Numbered from the stretch's first letter, positions 7,876-15,607 are shown. The stretch: 20,871 nt of DNA from Saprospiraceae bacterium UBA2365 (GCA_002344345.1 DDTL01000128.1:28155-49025); one strand, 5' to 3'. Notes: generated by a model not told the origin, from the letters alone. Program-made: numbers and translations.

Positions 7876-8371
7876 TGACCATTTCGGTTCTAAGCTTTTT
7901 CAAAGCTGCACTCATTTGATTTTCAACTGTTTTAACTGATACACCAAGAAATTCGGAGATCTCCTGATAGGTTAGTCCTTCCAATTTTGAAAGCCTGAAA
8001 ACCTGCCGGGTTTTATCAGGTAATTGATCCACTGCCTCAAACAATTTTTTTAATTTTTCCAATTGTTGGTATTCCACATTTTCATCAAAAGAATCCTCTA
8101 TTTTCTCAAGATGTATTCCAATGATCTTTGCTTCCTTTTGATTCCTGTTTATATAACGAAGGCAGTTGTATCTGGTCGAAGCAAACAAATAAGGTGGCAT
8201 TTCACTTTCCAATTCAATGGTGTCCTTACTGTTCCATAGGTTCACAAAAACTTCCTGAACGAGGTCTTCAGCTATACCGGGATCGGCCACATATTTCTGT
8301 GAATACCTGCATAAGACCGGATACCATTCTTTGAATAGCGCTTTAAAAGTTTTTTCATCGAGCAGTATCAA
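7856..8371 (-). CDS. ECF RNA polymerase sigma-70 factor, FecI-like
   Basis: This alternative sigma factor likely directs transcription of the receptor locus and is held by FecR. The 171-aa protein has sigma region 2 (about 8-78; DLVQEVFVNLW and YLFASTRYNCLRYINR) and region 4 with its helix-turn-helix (about 103-161; LPDKTRQVFRLSKLEGLTYQ, SVKTVENQMSAALKKLR). This is the Bacteroidota sigma-70 subfamily usually paired with fecR. The start is a problem: in frame only TTG (8371) is available. An ATG at 8381, 6 nt after the HMG-CoA lyase stop, is out of frame by one base. Removing one T from the TTTT run (AAAA 8370-8373 on the plus strand) would give MTDLILLDEKTF, a natural sigma start. A sequence error, a genuine frameshift or a TTG start are all possible. 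Confidence 0.9.
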   Translation of the reverse strand: MILLDEKTFKALFKEWYPVLCRYSQKYVADPGIAEDLVQEVFVNLWNSKDTIELESEMPPYLFASTRYNCLRYINRNQKEAKIIGIHLEKIEDSFDENVEYQQLEKLKKLFEAVDQLPDKTRQVFRLSKLEGLTYQEISEFLGVSVKTVENQMSAALKKLRTEMVTKQDSE

Positions 8372-8387
8372 AATCCGTCATTTAAAT

Positions 8388-9242
8388 TTAAAGTAAGGGA
8401 ATCATTTTTGTGGCCATTTCGATGGATTTTTCCAACTCATCCAGAAGGATGTGATTAGGAATTCCCAGTTGATTTAGTTTATGGATCATGTGCTCTGTGG
8501 CCATATTTCCGGTCAATTCATCCTTTGCCATAGGGCATCCGCCAAAACCTTTGATAGCTCCGTCAAAACGTGCGCAACCTGCGGATAATGCTGCTTCGAA
8601 TTTAGATTCCCAGTGCTGTGGGGGTGTATGAAAATGTGCACCAATTTCAAGATAGGAATACTGAGGAATGATCTGACTGAATAAAGCATGTATATTCTCT
8701 GGATCAGCAACTCCAATGGTATCTGAAATTGCAAATATTTTTACACCCAACTGGTGCAATTGTTCCAGCCAATAACAAACAATTTGAGGACTCCAATCAT
8801 CCCCGTAAGGATTTCCGAATCCCATTGAAATATAAATGACCAGTTGTTTTTCGTTTGCTTCGCAAATATCGCAGAGTTCCCTAACGATATGCAGAGAATC
8901 TCTGATAGTTGAATTCGTATTCCTTAACTGGAAAGTTTCTGAAATTGAAAAAGGGAAACCTAAGTAACTTATTTTAGCGTACGAAGCTGCTGATTTTCCG
9001 CCCCTTGAATTAGCTACAATAGCGAGCAATTTGCTTGTTGTTTGTTCCATTTCAAGCAGATCCAGCACTTCAGCTGTATCACTGAGTTGCGGTATGGCTT
9101 TTGGTGATACGAAGCTTCCGAAATCAATGGTATCAAATCCAACTTTGAGCAATTGATTGATATAGGCTGCCTTTTCCTTAGTCGGAATAAATGTGGAAAT
9201 CCCCTGAATGGCATCCCTTGGACATTCAATCAATTTTATCAT
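8388..9242 (-). CDS. Hydroxymethylglutaryl-CoA lyase-like protein
   Basis: This is a cytoplasmic TIM-barrel enzyme of the HMGL-like (DRE-TIM metallolyase) family, expected to cleave HMG-CoA to acetyl-CoA and acetoacetate in leucine or ketone-body catabolism. The 284 aa length is typical. ECPRDAIQ at 6-13 holds the catalytic Arg9-Asp10 pair, AHFHTP carries metal ligands His203 and His205, and GFGGCPMAKDELTGNMATE (232-250) is the lyase signature loop with catalytic Cys236. The canonical text is PRDGLQ, so the site varies slightly (DAIQ) while the chemistry residues remain. Other family members (isopropylmalate or citramalate synthases) are longer and lack the GGCP loop. The stop is 16 nt before the sigma TTG start, so the sigma gene may be cotranscribed, with no obvious functional link. 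Confidence 0.88.
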   Translation of the reverse strand: MIKLIECPRDAIQGISTFIPTKEKAAYINQLLKVGFDTIDFGSFVSPKAIPQLSDTAEVLDLLEMEQTTSKLLAIVANSRGGKSAASYAKISYLGFPFSISETFQLRNTNSTIRDSLHIVRELCDICEANEKQLVIYISMGFGNPYGDDWSPQIVCYWLEQLHQLGVKIFAISDTIGVADPENIHALFSQIIPQYSYLEIGAHFHTPPQHWESKFEAALSAGCARFDGAIKGFGGCPMAKDELTGNMATEHMIHKLNQLGIPNHILLDELEKSIEMATKMIPLL

Positions 9243-9320
9243 TAAGAGCTCAGTTTAAAATTTGTTGTAACTTATGCTAAACCATTTAATTTTCGGTAAA
9301 TTTAAAAAAGTTTAATGAAA

Positions 9321-9370
9321 ACAAATAAAAAACCTCTAAAGCTGCTTTTAACAAATAAAAATCTCTAAAG
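9321..9370. repeat. Short tandem direct repeat
   Basis: ACAAATAAAAAACCTCTAAAG (9321-9341, one base trimmed in effect) recurs as ACAAATAAAAATCTCTAAAG (9351-9370) with a 30-nt period. It lies in the 326-nt gene-free stretch between the HMG-CoA lyase and ndk genes, upstream of the lyase. No gene is supported anywhere in that stretch; besides this repeat it holds the inverted repeat at 9419-9480. Confidence 0.5.
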
Positions 9371-9418
9371 AAGGATTGGTATTGCGAAAAACATGGATCT
9401 TTGTTACTTAAAACAGAA

Positions 9419-9480
9419 ACAGACATTCCGGTTTACTCTGTACCTGATAAGAAATCGGAAAAATAAACCAAAATGTCTGT
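9419..9480. repeat. Inverted repeat between ndk and lyase gene
   Basis: The arms ACAGACATTCCGGTTTA (9419-9435) and TAAACCAAAATGTCTGT (9464-9480) pair at 15 of 17 positions around a 28-nt loop. It lies about 90 nt downstream of the ndk stop. Neither side carries a convincing T run, so it is not a clear intrinsic terminator. It could instead be a transcript-end stabilising hairpin, or a remnant of an inserted element. Confidence 0.4.
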
Positions 9481-9568
9481 CAAAGCATTTCATTCAAGCC
9501 TGTCAATAAAGCATCTTTTTTCTGAATTGAGTGAGCTGCACATCAGATTGAGAGCAATAAACAGAATA

Positions 9569-9988
9569 TCAATACATTTCAGTACCTGCAAAATGGAAAC
9601 TGCCTTCAATGAGCGCATTCTCATCGCTATCTGCCCCGTGGATGGCATTTTCACCCAGACTGGTGGCATAAAGTGCCCTGATGGTTCCGGGGGCAGCTTC
9701 AGCGGGATTTGTAGATCCAATAAGTTTTCTGAATTCAGCAACTGCATTTTCTTTTTCAAGGATTGCAGCTACAATGGGGCCGGATGACATGAAATCACAC
9801 AATTCTCCATAAAAAGGTCTCTCTTTATGGATTTCATAAAATTTTTGCGCCATTTCCCGGGAAAGTTTATAATACTTCATGGCAACTATTCTAAACCCGG
9901 CTTCGTTGATTTTTGACAATATTGCTCCGATATGACCAGCCTTTACAGCATCTGGTTTGATCATGGTAAATGTTCTGTTTCCTGACAT
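9569..9988 (-). CDS. ndk: Nucleoside-diphosphate kinase
   Basis: This cytoplasmic enzyme transfers the gamma-phosphate of ATP to other nucleoside diphosphates through a phosphohistidine, balancing NTP and dNTP pools. The 139-aa length is standard. TMIKPDAV (8-15) opens the fold, ERPFYGELCDFMSSGP (56-71) is the conserved Kpn-loop region, and NAIHGADS (114-121) holds the catalytic His117. The start ATG 9988 follows a TACTTTTG promoter box by 22 nt. The gene is transcribed away from nrnA, a divergent pairing seen in other Bacteroidota. Confidence 0.97.
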   Translation of the reverse strand: MSGNRTFTMIKPDAVKAGHIGAILSKINEAGFRIVAMKYYKLSREMAQKFYEIHKERPFYGELCDFMSSGPIVAAILEKENAVAEFRKLIGSTNPAEAAPGTIRALYATSLGENAIHGADSDENALIEGSFHFAGTEMY

Positions 9989-10010
9989 ATTTATAGATTT
10001 AAAATTTTTG

Positions 10011-10018
10011 CAAAAGTA
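10011..10018 (-). promoter_or_regulatory. Candidate -7 promoter box for ndk
   Basis: The minus strand reads TACTTTTG, a perfect TAnnTTTG match 22 nt before the ndk ATG. No good TTTG -33 element is seen at 19-21 nt upstream. It sits in the 188-nt divergent ndk/nrnA region; I found no comparable box for nrnA on the plus strand. Confidence 0.45.
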
Positions 10019-10176
10019 ATAATATAGTTAATATCCATAATATGCTGATTAATTTTTCTTATTATTGCGCCGTTTTTCTTGAGCATGGCAACTACTGGAT
10101 TGTTTTTTTTTGCTAACATTCAGCCAGCTTGCCAAAAAAATCAGGTGTAGAATTAAACAATGCCTGAAAATGAAGT

Positions 10177-11175
10177 ATGGATAGTTTATCAGAACTCAAA
10201 GATTTATTGAATGCACCCAAGAATGTGGTGATCTTTTCTCATCGGAATCCGGATGGTGATGCCATTGGAAGTTCACTTGCCCTGCATCTGATGTTGGAGA
10301 AAAATGGACACCAGGTTGCCACAGCTTTTCCAAGTGAATTTCCATCCACCCTGAGTTTTCTGAAAGACAGTGACCGGATATTGATTCATGATTTTGAAGC
10401 CGAAGAGATCAATAAAAGGATTCGACGAGCAGATATAATGTTTTTTTTAGATTTCAGCGGACTTGACAGGATTGATAAAATGGGTGAACAAGTTGTGCTG
10501 AGTCAGGCTTTTAAAGTTCATATTGATCATCACCTCGATCCTGAACCTTTTTCAGACGTAATGTATTGGGATGCGGATGCGAGTTCGACTTCAGAGCTGG
10601 TTTTCAGTTTTTTTGGAGAAATGGGATTTCATCGCATGATAGATTCGGATATAGCAAATTGTCTCATGACCGGACTAATCTCAGATACTGGCTCATTTAA
10701 ATATAATGTTAATCCAAAAACATTTAATATTGCAGGAGATTTATTAAAATATGGCATAGATATCAACTCCCTGCAGGATAATATTTACAATCGACTGAGC
10801 GAAAAAGTGCTTCGTTTGCTTGGCCATTGTCTTGTCAACAGAATGGAGATCATACCGGAATATAAAGCGGGTATCATTAAATTGTATAAAGAAGATTACG
10901 CTGATTTTAACATACAAAGAGGTGATACAGAAGGTATTGTCAACTATTTATTGATGATCAATGAGGTTGAAATTGCTGCACTGATCACTGAACAACCGAC
11001 CATTATTAAAATTTCCCTGAGATCCAAGGGTAATATTTCAGTGCAGGAAATCGCAAGAGATCATTTCAAAGGTGGAGGACATAAAAATGCTGCAGGAGGC
11101 GCTTTATATGGAAGCATGGATTATGTTGTTACAAAATTTAAAAATTTATTACCAAAATACATTAAAAAAATCTAG
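10177..11175 (+). CDS. nrnA: DHH/DHHA1 phosphoesterase, NrnA-like
   Basis: This is a cytoplasmic Mn-dependent phosphoesterase of the NrnA type. Characterised members degrade short RNA oligonucleotides (nanoRNA) and dephosphorylate pAp to AMP. The 332-aa protein shows HRNPDGDAIGSS (22-33, metal-binding motif I), an Asp-rich FLDFSGLDR (90-98), the DHH triad at 117-119, GLISDTGSFKY (166-176), and the C-terminal DHHA1 signature GGGHKNAAGG at 299-308. RecJ is much longer, so NrnA is the better name. ATG 10177 is the only sensible start. The stop TAG lies 1 nt before the ATG of the first FKBP lipoprotein gene, so the two are cotranscribed and probably coupled. Confidence 0.92.
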   Translation: MDSLSELKDLLNAPKNVVIFSHRNPDGDAIGSSLALHLMLEKNGHQVATAFPSEFPSTLSFLKDSDRILIHDFEAEEINKRIRRADIMFFLDFSGLDRIDKMGEQVVLSQAFKVHIDHHLDPEPFSDVMYWDADASSTSELVFSFFGEMGFHRMIDSDIANCLMTGLISDTGSFKYNVNPKTFNIAGDLLKYGIDINSLQDNIYNRLSEKVLRLLGHCLVNRMEIIPEYKAGIIKLYKEDYADFNIQRGDTEGIVNYLLMINEVEIAALITEQPTIIKISLRSKGNISVQEIARDHFKGGGHKNAAGGALYGSMDYVVTKFKNLLPKYIKKI

Positions 11176-11176
11176 T

Positions 11177-12061
11177 ATGAGACAAATTTTGATAAGTTCT
11201 TTATTACTTATGTTGCTGGTTTCCTGCAAGCATAAGCCAGAGGTTGTGGCGTTAAAACACTATGATGATAGTTATACACATATCGTAAAAGGTAAAGGTG
11301 AACTTCCAAAACCTGGTGAATATACTGTTTTCAGTCTGAAAGTTGTCGGAGACAATGGCAAAGTTTTTACAGATCTTACTGCAAAGGAGAACTGGACCCG
11401 TTACCGTCAACCGGATAGCCCGGATGAGTTCAGACCTGACATGCCTGTTGATGAGATACTGACTTTATTGGTTGTAGGTGACTCAGTAACCTGGGTGTAT
11501 AAAGTGGATTCATTGACCAGGGAACATCCGATGCTTGAAGGAGCCACCGAGCTTACCTATGGTATCAGTATTAAAGAAATCGTTTCAGGAGAAGAGATGT
11601 TGAAAAGAATTGAAGGTGAAAACGCTGAAATGCAAACCAAAATGGCTGAAGTTCAGGGTAAAGAACCTATAGTTGCCGAAAAAGTCAAAGAATTGCTTAA
11701 GGCTTACAAAACCAAGTCATTGAAAGACATGAAAAAAACTTCCAGTGGCCTGGAATATTCATTTATCAATAAAGCTTCAGGGCCAAAACCAAAAAAAGGT
11801 CAATTGGTTAAAGTTCACTATTATGGGGTGCTCGCAAGCGATGGAAAAATGTTTGACAACTCTTATGGAAGAGGTCAGGAATTTGCATTCACACTGGGTA
11901 TGGGCGAAGTGATTCCCGGCTGGGATGAAGCGTTGGAACTGATGCCTCAAGGAAGTGAAGCGGTATTTTTCATACCTTACGATCTAGCATACGGAGAAGA
12001 AGGCAGACCTCCTGTCATTCCAGCTAAAGCAACATTGATGTTTTATATAGAGTATCTATAA
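11177..12061 (+). CDS. FKBP-type peptidyl-prolyl isomerase lipoprotein 1
   Basis: This envelope lipoprotein (294 aa) should assist folding of exported proteins. A lipoprotein signal peptide ends in LLVSC with Cys17. Residues about 38-135 form a degenerate FKBP-like domain (PGEYTVFSLKVVGDNGKVF) lacking the catalytic aromatic set. A charged helical linker (about 136-185) leads to a complete FKBP domain (about 205-294): VHYYGVL, FDNS (Phe226-Asp227), VIPGW (245-249), AYG and FYIEYL, matching the FKBP12 active-site aromatics. The start is ATG 11177; a longer frame from 11072 overlaps nrnA and would bury the signal peptide. In Flavobacterium the gliding protein GldI is a related FKBP lipoprotein, and I recall it lying downstream of a DHH gene beside ndk, so a GldI-like role is possible but only inferred. 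Confidence 0.9.
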   Translation: MRQILISSLLLMLLVSCKHKPEVVALKHYDDSYTHIVKGKGELPKPGEYTVFSLKVVGDNGKVFTDLTAKENWTRYRQPDSPDEFRPDMPVDEILTLLVVGDSVTWVYKVDSLTREHPMLEGATELTYGISIKEIVSGEEMLKRIEGENAEMQTKMAEVQGKEPIVAEKVKELLKAYKTKSLKDMKKTSSGLEYSFINKASGPKPKKGQLVKVHYYGVLASDGKMFDNSYGRGQEFAFTLGMGEVIPGWDEALELMPQGSEAVFFIPYDLAYGEEGRPPVIPAKATLMFYIEYL

Positions 12062-12080
12062 TAAAAAATAGATTTTTCTT

Positions 12081-12118
12081 GTTAAACCTAAGGGCAATCT
12101 CTTAGGTTTAACTTTTTT
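12081..12118 (+). terminator. Intrinsic terminator after FKBP lipoprotein 1
   Basis: A perfect 12-bp stem, GTTAAACCTAAG (12081-12092) with CTTAGGTTTAAC (12101-12112), has an 8-nt loop and is followed by six T. It should end most transcription from nrnA and the first FKBP gene, so the second FKBP gene probably needs its own promoter or depends on read-through. Confidence 0.9.
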
Positions 12119-12144
12119 AAATCAATCATTAAAACTTTATTTTT

Positions 12145-13038
12145 ATGCAACGAATGCTTTTTGCTTCCATTTTATTATTGACTCTTCTTTCATGCAAAGA
12201 GAAAAAGCAGATCACCATGATCCCGTTGAAATTTACAGGTCATACATATCAGTACATTGAGCGGGGAAAAGGCCAGGCACCTATCTCAGGTGAATACGCC
12301 ATTTTTAGTATGAAAATCGTAGGTGATAATGGAAAAGTGATCATCGATCTGACTGAAAAAGAGAGCTGGAGCAAATACAGGGTTCCAAGAGGTCCTGAAG
12401 AATTCCGTGCGGATAATCCATTGGATGAATTGCTGACTTACCTTGTTCCGGGAGACAGTGTGATCCTGGAACACAAACTGGATTCTGCCAACCTCCAAAT
12501 TCCGGCGTTTGCAGGATTGAAATCCGTATTTTACAATATCGGCATGAAAGAGATCATCTCTCCTGAGGAAATGGCCCGACGGGATAGCGAACAGGCGAAA
12601 GCAACTGAAGGCTTAAAAAATGCCTTAAAGCCAAAACTGGAAGCTGTCACCAAAAGAACTGCCGAAGCATTGGCAGCATACAAAAACTCTTCCTTGGTTG
12701 GCTTGAAAAAGACAAAATCAGGTTTGGAATATGTTTTTGAAAAAACAGGTTCCGGGAAGAAACCAGCTCAGGGAGAAAAGGTAAATGTCCATTATTACGG
12801 GATCATAGCTGCTGATGGGAAAGCCTTTGACAATTCTTACGACAGGGGCAAGCCACTATCTTTTTTTGCGGGTCAGAAGCAAGTGCTGGCAGGTTGGGAT
12901 GAAGCGATTATGCTGATGCCAAGAGGAAGTGAAGGGATATTCTTTATTCCCTATTATCTGGCTTATGGCGAAGGCGGAAAATACCCCGTTATTCCCAAAA
13001 GGGCTATGCTGGTTTTCTATATAGAATATCCGGAATAG
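12145..13038 (+). CDS. FKBP-type peptidyl-prolyl isomerase lipoprotein 2
   Basis: This is a tandem paralogue of the preceding gene with the same design: signal peptide with LTLLSC (lipid Cys17), degenerate N-terminal FKBP-like domain (about 38-137), charged helical linker (about 138-188) and C-terminal FKBP domain (about 208-297). The two proteins align along their whole length without domain loss, indicating a local duplication followed by marked divergence. The active-site text changes from VIPGW to VLAGW (247-251), and the loop after FDNS differs (YDRGKPLSFF), so activity or substrate range may have shifted; Phe228, Asp229 and Trp251 remain. It lies 26 nt after the strong terminator. Downstream a weak hairpin, AATTTCC (13074-13080) with GGAAATT (13087-13093), has no clear T tract. 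Confidence 0.9.
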   Translation: MQRMLFASILLLTLLSCKEKKQITMIPLKFTGHTYQYIERGKGQAPISGEYAIFSMKIVGDNGKVIIDLTEKESWSKYRVPRGPEEFRADNPLDELLTYLVPGDSVILEHKLDSANLQIPAFAGLKSVFYNIGMKEIISPEEMARRDSEQAKATEGLKNALKPKLEAVTKRTAEALAAYKNSSLVGLKKTKSGLEYVFEKTGSGKKPAQGEKVNVHYYGIIAADGKAFDNSYDRGKPLSFFAGQKQVLAGWDEAIMLMPRGSEGIFFIPYYLAYGEGGKYPVIPKRAMLVFYIEYPE

Positions 13039-13189
13039 TGTAGTATTTTACGGGACTTACTCGCAGAAAACTGAATTTCCTTTTACGGAAATTTCTATGC
13101 AGTTACTTTTAATTTAAGGAAATACTCATATATATGAATGCCTGTTCACGATTGTGTAATAATTATTTGAAAACTTAAAAAGGGGCAAT

Positions 13190-14270
13190 ATGACTACTGA
13201 ACAACTCCAGGGTTTGAAGGATCGATTGACATTGATTAGGGGGTATCTTTGACGTCGATCACAAATTGATCGAAATTGAAGAAAAAGAACAAAAATCCCT
13301 GGCGCCTGATTTTTGGGAGGATGCCGAAAAAGCTGAAACGACTTTAAGACAGATAAAATCGGCTAAAAAATGGGTTGAAAAATTCAGAGAAATAGAAGGA
13401 ACTATTCTTGATCTGGAAGCTTTATCTGAATTTTTTACTGAAGGTGAAGTCTCTGAAGAAGAAGTTGAAGCACATTATCAGGCGGCGGTTAGCATGCTTG
13501 ATGATGTAGAATTCCGTACCACACTCAACAAAAAAGAGGATGAGCTATCCTGTACCCTCCAGATCAACGCAGGTGCCGGAGGAACAGAAAGCAATGACTG
13601 GGCAGCCATGCTGCTCCGAATGTATATCATGTGGGCTGAGAAAAATGATTTTAAAGTCACAGAGATCTACAGGTCTGACGGCGATGTCGCAGGTATAAAA
13701 TCTGTGGAGATTGAAATTGACGGTGATTATTCTTTTGGATTGCTCAAAGGTGAAAACGGAGTGCACAGATTGGTGCGGGTCAGCCCTTTCAATGCACAGG
13801 GCAAACGAATGACCTCTTTTGCTTCAGTATTTGTCCATCCTGTCGTCGACGATACCATTGAAATCAATATTGATACTGCCGATATTCGATGGGATACATT
13901 CCGTGCTCAGGGAGCCGGTGGTCAAAATGTCAATAAAGTCGAGACAGCCGTCCGGGTTACCCATATTCCAACAGGCATTGCCATAGCCTGCCAGGAAGCG
14001 AGATCTCAGCACGCAAACAGAGATAAAGCCTTACAATTGCTAAAATCCAGACTATATCAACTTGAACTGGAAAAGCAAATGGCAGAAAGAGATAAAATTG
14101 AAGCACAGAAAATGAAAAACGAATGGGGATCACAAATCAGATCTTATGTGCTTGACGACAGGAGAGTAAAAGACCATCGAACTGGTTTCCAGATCAATAA
14201 TCCCGACAGAGTGCTTGATGGTGATCTGGATGGATTCCTTAAGGCATTTCTGATGTGGAAAGGAGATTAA
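13190..14270 (+). CDS. prfB: Peptide chain release factor 2, frameshifted
   Basis: RF2 reads UGA and UAA stop codons and triggers release of the finished protein. The gene is 20 codons from ATG 13190, an in-frame TGA at 13250-13252, then the +1 frame from GAC at 13251, giving 359 aa (join 13190-13249, 13251-14270). The joined text RGYLDVDHK is the family's. The class signatures are intact: the stop-codon tripeptide SPF (about 198-200) and the GGQ loop GAGGQNVNKVE (GGQ about 243-245) that acts in the peptidyl transferase centre. Bases before the start read AGGGGCAATATG, a fair ribosome site. A scan for uninterrupted frames alone would start too late, around 13266. The stop overlaps that of the convergent glycosyltransferase gene. 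Confidence 0.96.
13238..13253 (+). promoter_or_regulatory. RF2 programmed +1 frameshift site
   Basis: The site reads AGGGGGTATCTTTGAC: an internal Shine-Dalgarno-like AGGGGG, then the slippery CTT codon followed by the poorly read TGA and C. It is identical to the Escherichia coli prfB recoding site as I recall it. When RF2 is scarce, the ribosome pauses at TGA and slips +1, making more RF2: negative autoregulation. Confidence 0.95.
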
Positions 14271-15520
14271 AGGGAGCTTTTGCTTCCTTTTTTTATGTAT
14301 CCTTCTCTGTCCATTGACCTCAATAAAAATAGCATTTCTTTCATTGAGCCCGGATGCTCCATCTTCAGTTTGGATAATAAAAATTTACATGCATGTTCCA
14401 CAGGTATATTTTCAAAAAAATGATCCCTGCAAAAATGCTGGTATTTTATTAGTTGAAAAGCATCAAACCAACGGTAAAACCTTTTTTTGAACATAACAAA
14501 ATCCTTTGTCTGAGCCTTGATCACTTCGATTTCTTTCAGCAACCTGTCACCAAAAAAACTCAAAACAGGTTCTTCCAGCTTATCTTCCAATGTTTCAGGC
14601 AATAAATAAAAATTTTCCAGATTGAGAGTCAGAGAAGTCAAAGCTTCAAAAGTATTAAAATGATAAGTGGTCAAACTTTCATCGGAACCCATTTTCATCG
14701 TTCTGCCTGTTCCAAATGGCACCCGGTCTGAATACCTTGCTTCGGGATAAACAGTCGTATCATTGATCTCAAAAAGAAACCCTGCATTGATGAACTTTTG
14801 CAGAAAATAAAAATCTTCTCCTGCTTTCCTTTTGTTCATCCCAAATTGCTCCATGTAGCCTTTAACATTGACTGCCATGGAACTTCCGACCGTATGATAA
14901 GCGAACGGCAATCCGATAAGCCTCTGCATCCTGATCATATACCTGAGATGACTCTCATACTGAATGATCTTATCTTCAAGTCCGTTCAATGCCGCGATTT
15001 CAAGGTCATGTTCAAAGTGTATGGAAGCTGCCTGCATACCCGGATTTGCCTCAAATCCCGCTGATAAAGCTTTAAAATAATTACTTGATACAGTTACATC
15101 TGCATCTGGACAGGCGATGATACCTCGTTCCTGACCTAAGGAAAGAAATCTGTACATAGCTTCATCCATGCCGACTTTGCGTGCTAAACCCACTCCGGCA
15201 AACTTTTCGGGAATTCCTGTTATCAATATGGGATGAAGATTAAAAGTATGGTCATTGTTACTTTTTGCCCAGGCTAAAAGCTCCTCCATCTGATCTTTGT
15301 GAAATGCACTTACCTCCTTAAGGACATTCTCTGATTCATTCAGAACAACAATCATTTCAACCGAGCCTTTATCCGGTTTATCAGCCTGATACAAAGATTC
15401 GATCGTACGAAATAGCTTCTTCTCGTTCAAAGCAGGTGTCACCGCAATGATCTGTATATCTTCAGCTGGTTTTACCCGGATCAATGGATGATCATATTCA
15501 AAATTATTATAAAATCTCAT
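14267..15520 (-). CDS. Family 2 (GT-A) glycosyltransferase
   Basis: This is a cytoplasmic or membrane-associated sugar transferase of 417 aa whose donor and acceptor are unknown. The N-terminal GT-A fold begins with IQIIAVTPALNEKKLFRTIE (22-41), the nucleotide-sugar-binding strand and helix. CPDADVTVSSNYF (137-149) is the DxD-type metal motif, and AGEDFYFLQKF (233-243) carries the ED catalytic-base motif of family 2 enzymes. The C-terminal third has no recognisable domain and no transmembrane helix. The start is ATG 15520. The stop (14267-14269) shares the palindromic TTAA with the convergent prfB stop. Upstream, 87 nt away, is a PlsC-type acyltransferase gene on the same strand; glycosyltransferase plus acyltransferase may point to glycolipid or envelope lipid synthesis, which is only an inference. 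Confidence 0.85.
   Translation of the reverse strand: MRFYNNFEYDHPLIRVKPAEDIQIIAVTPALNEKKLFRTIESLYQADKPDKGSVEMIVVLNESENVLKEVSAFHKDQMEELLAWAKSNNDHTFNLHPILITGIPEKFAGVGLARKVGMDEAMYRFLSLGQERGIIACPDADVTVSSNYFKALSAGFEANPGMQAASIHFEHDLEIAALNGLEDKIIQYESHLRYMIRMQRLIGLPFAYHTVGSSMAVNVKGYMEQFGMNKRKAGEDFYFLQKFINAGFLFEINDTTVYPEARYSDRVPFGTGRTMKMGSDESLTTYHFNTFEALTSLTLNLENFYLLPETLEDKLEEPVLSFFGDRLLKEIEVIKAQTKDFVMFKKRFYRWFDAFQLIKYQHFCRDHFFENIPVEHACKFLLSKLKMEHPGSMKEMLFLLRSMDREGYIKKGSKSSL
14269..14294 (+). terminator. Intrinsic terminator of prfB inside the convergent gene
   Basis: AAAGGGAGC (14269-14277) pairs with GCTTCCTTT (14282-14290), 9 bp with one G-U, around a TTTT loop, and is followed by four more T. 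It begins inside the prfB stop codon and lies wholly within the last codons of the opposing glycosyltransferase gene. On the minus strand no T run follows the stem, so it works only for prfB. Confidence 0.8.
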
Positions 15521-15607
15521 GAATACAATATCAATTCCCCATTACAAAAAGGTGATGAAAAATAAAATTCTGCATACTACCTTGGCCCGAACAAGAGGGT
15601 TTAAAGC

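Noticed and set aside
7662..7919. 85-codon plus-strand frame as a real small gene
   Set aside because: It has no signal or start context, its second half is antisense to the sigma gene, and its first half looks like a broken domain from a larger protein.
9473..9787. Plus-strand frame of about 100 codons near ndk
   Set aside because: Mostly antisense to ndk, no recognisable protein features; the ndk frame explains the sequence.
11072..11176. Longer start for the first FKBP gene
   Set aside because: It overlaps nrnA in another frame and would place 35 residues before a clear lipoprotein signal peptide starting at 11177.
13074..13093. Hairpin after the second FKBP gene as a terminator
   Set aside because: The stem is 7 bp of mostly A-T pairs and is followed by TCTATGCAG rather than a T tract.
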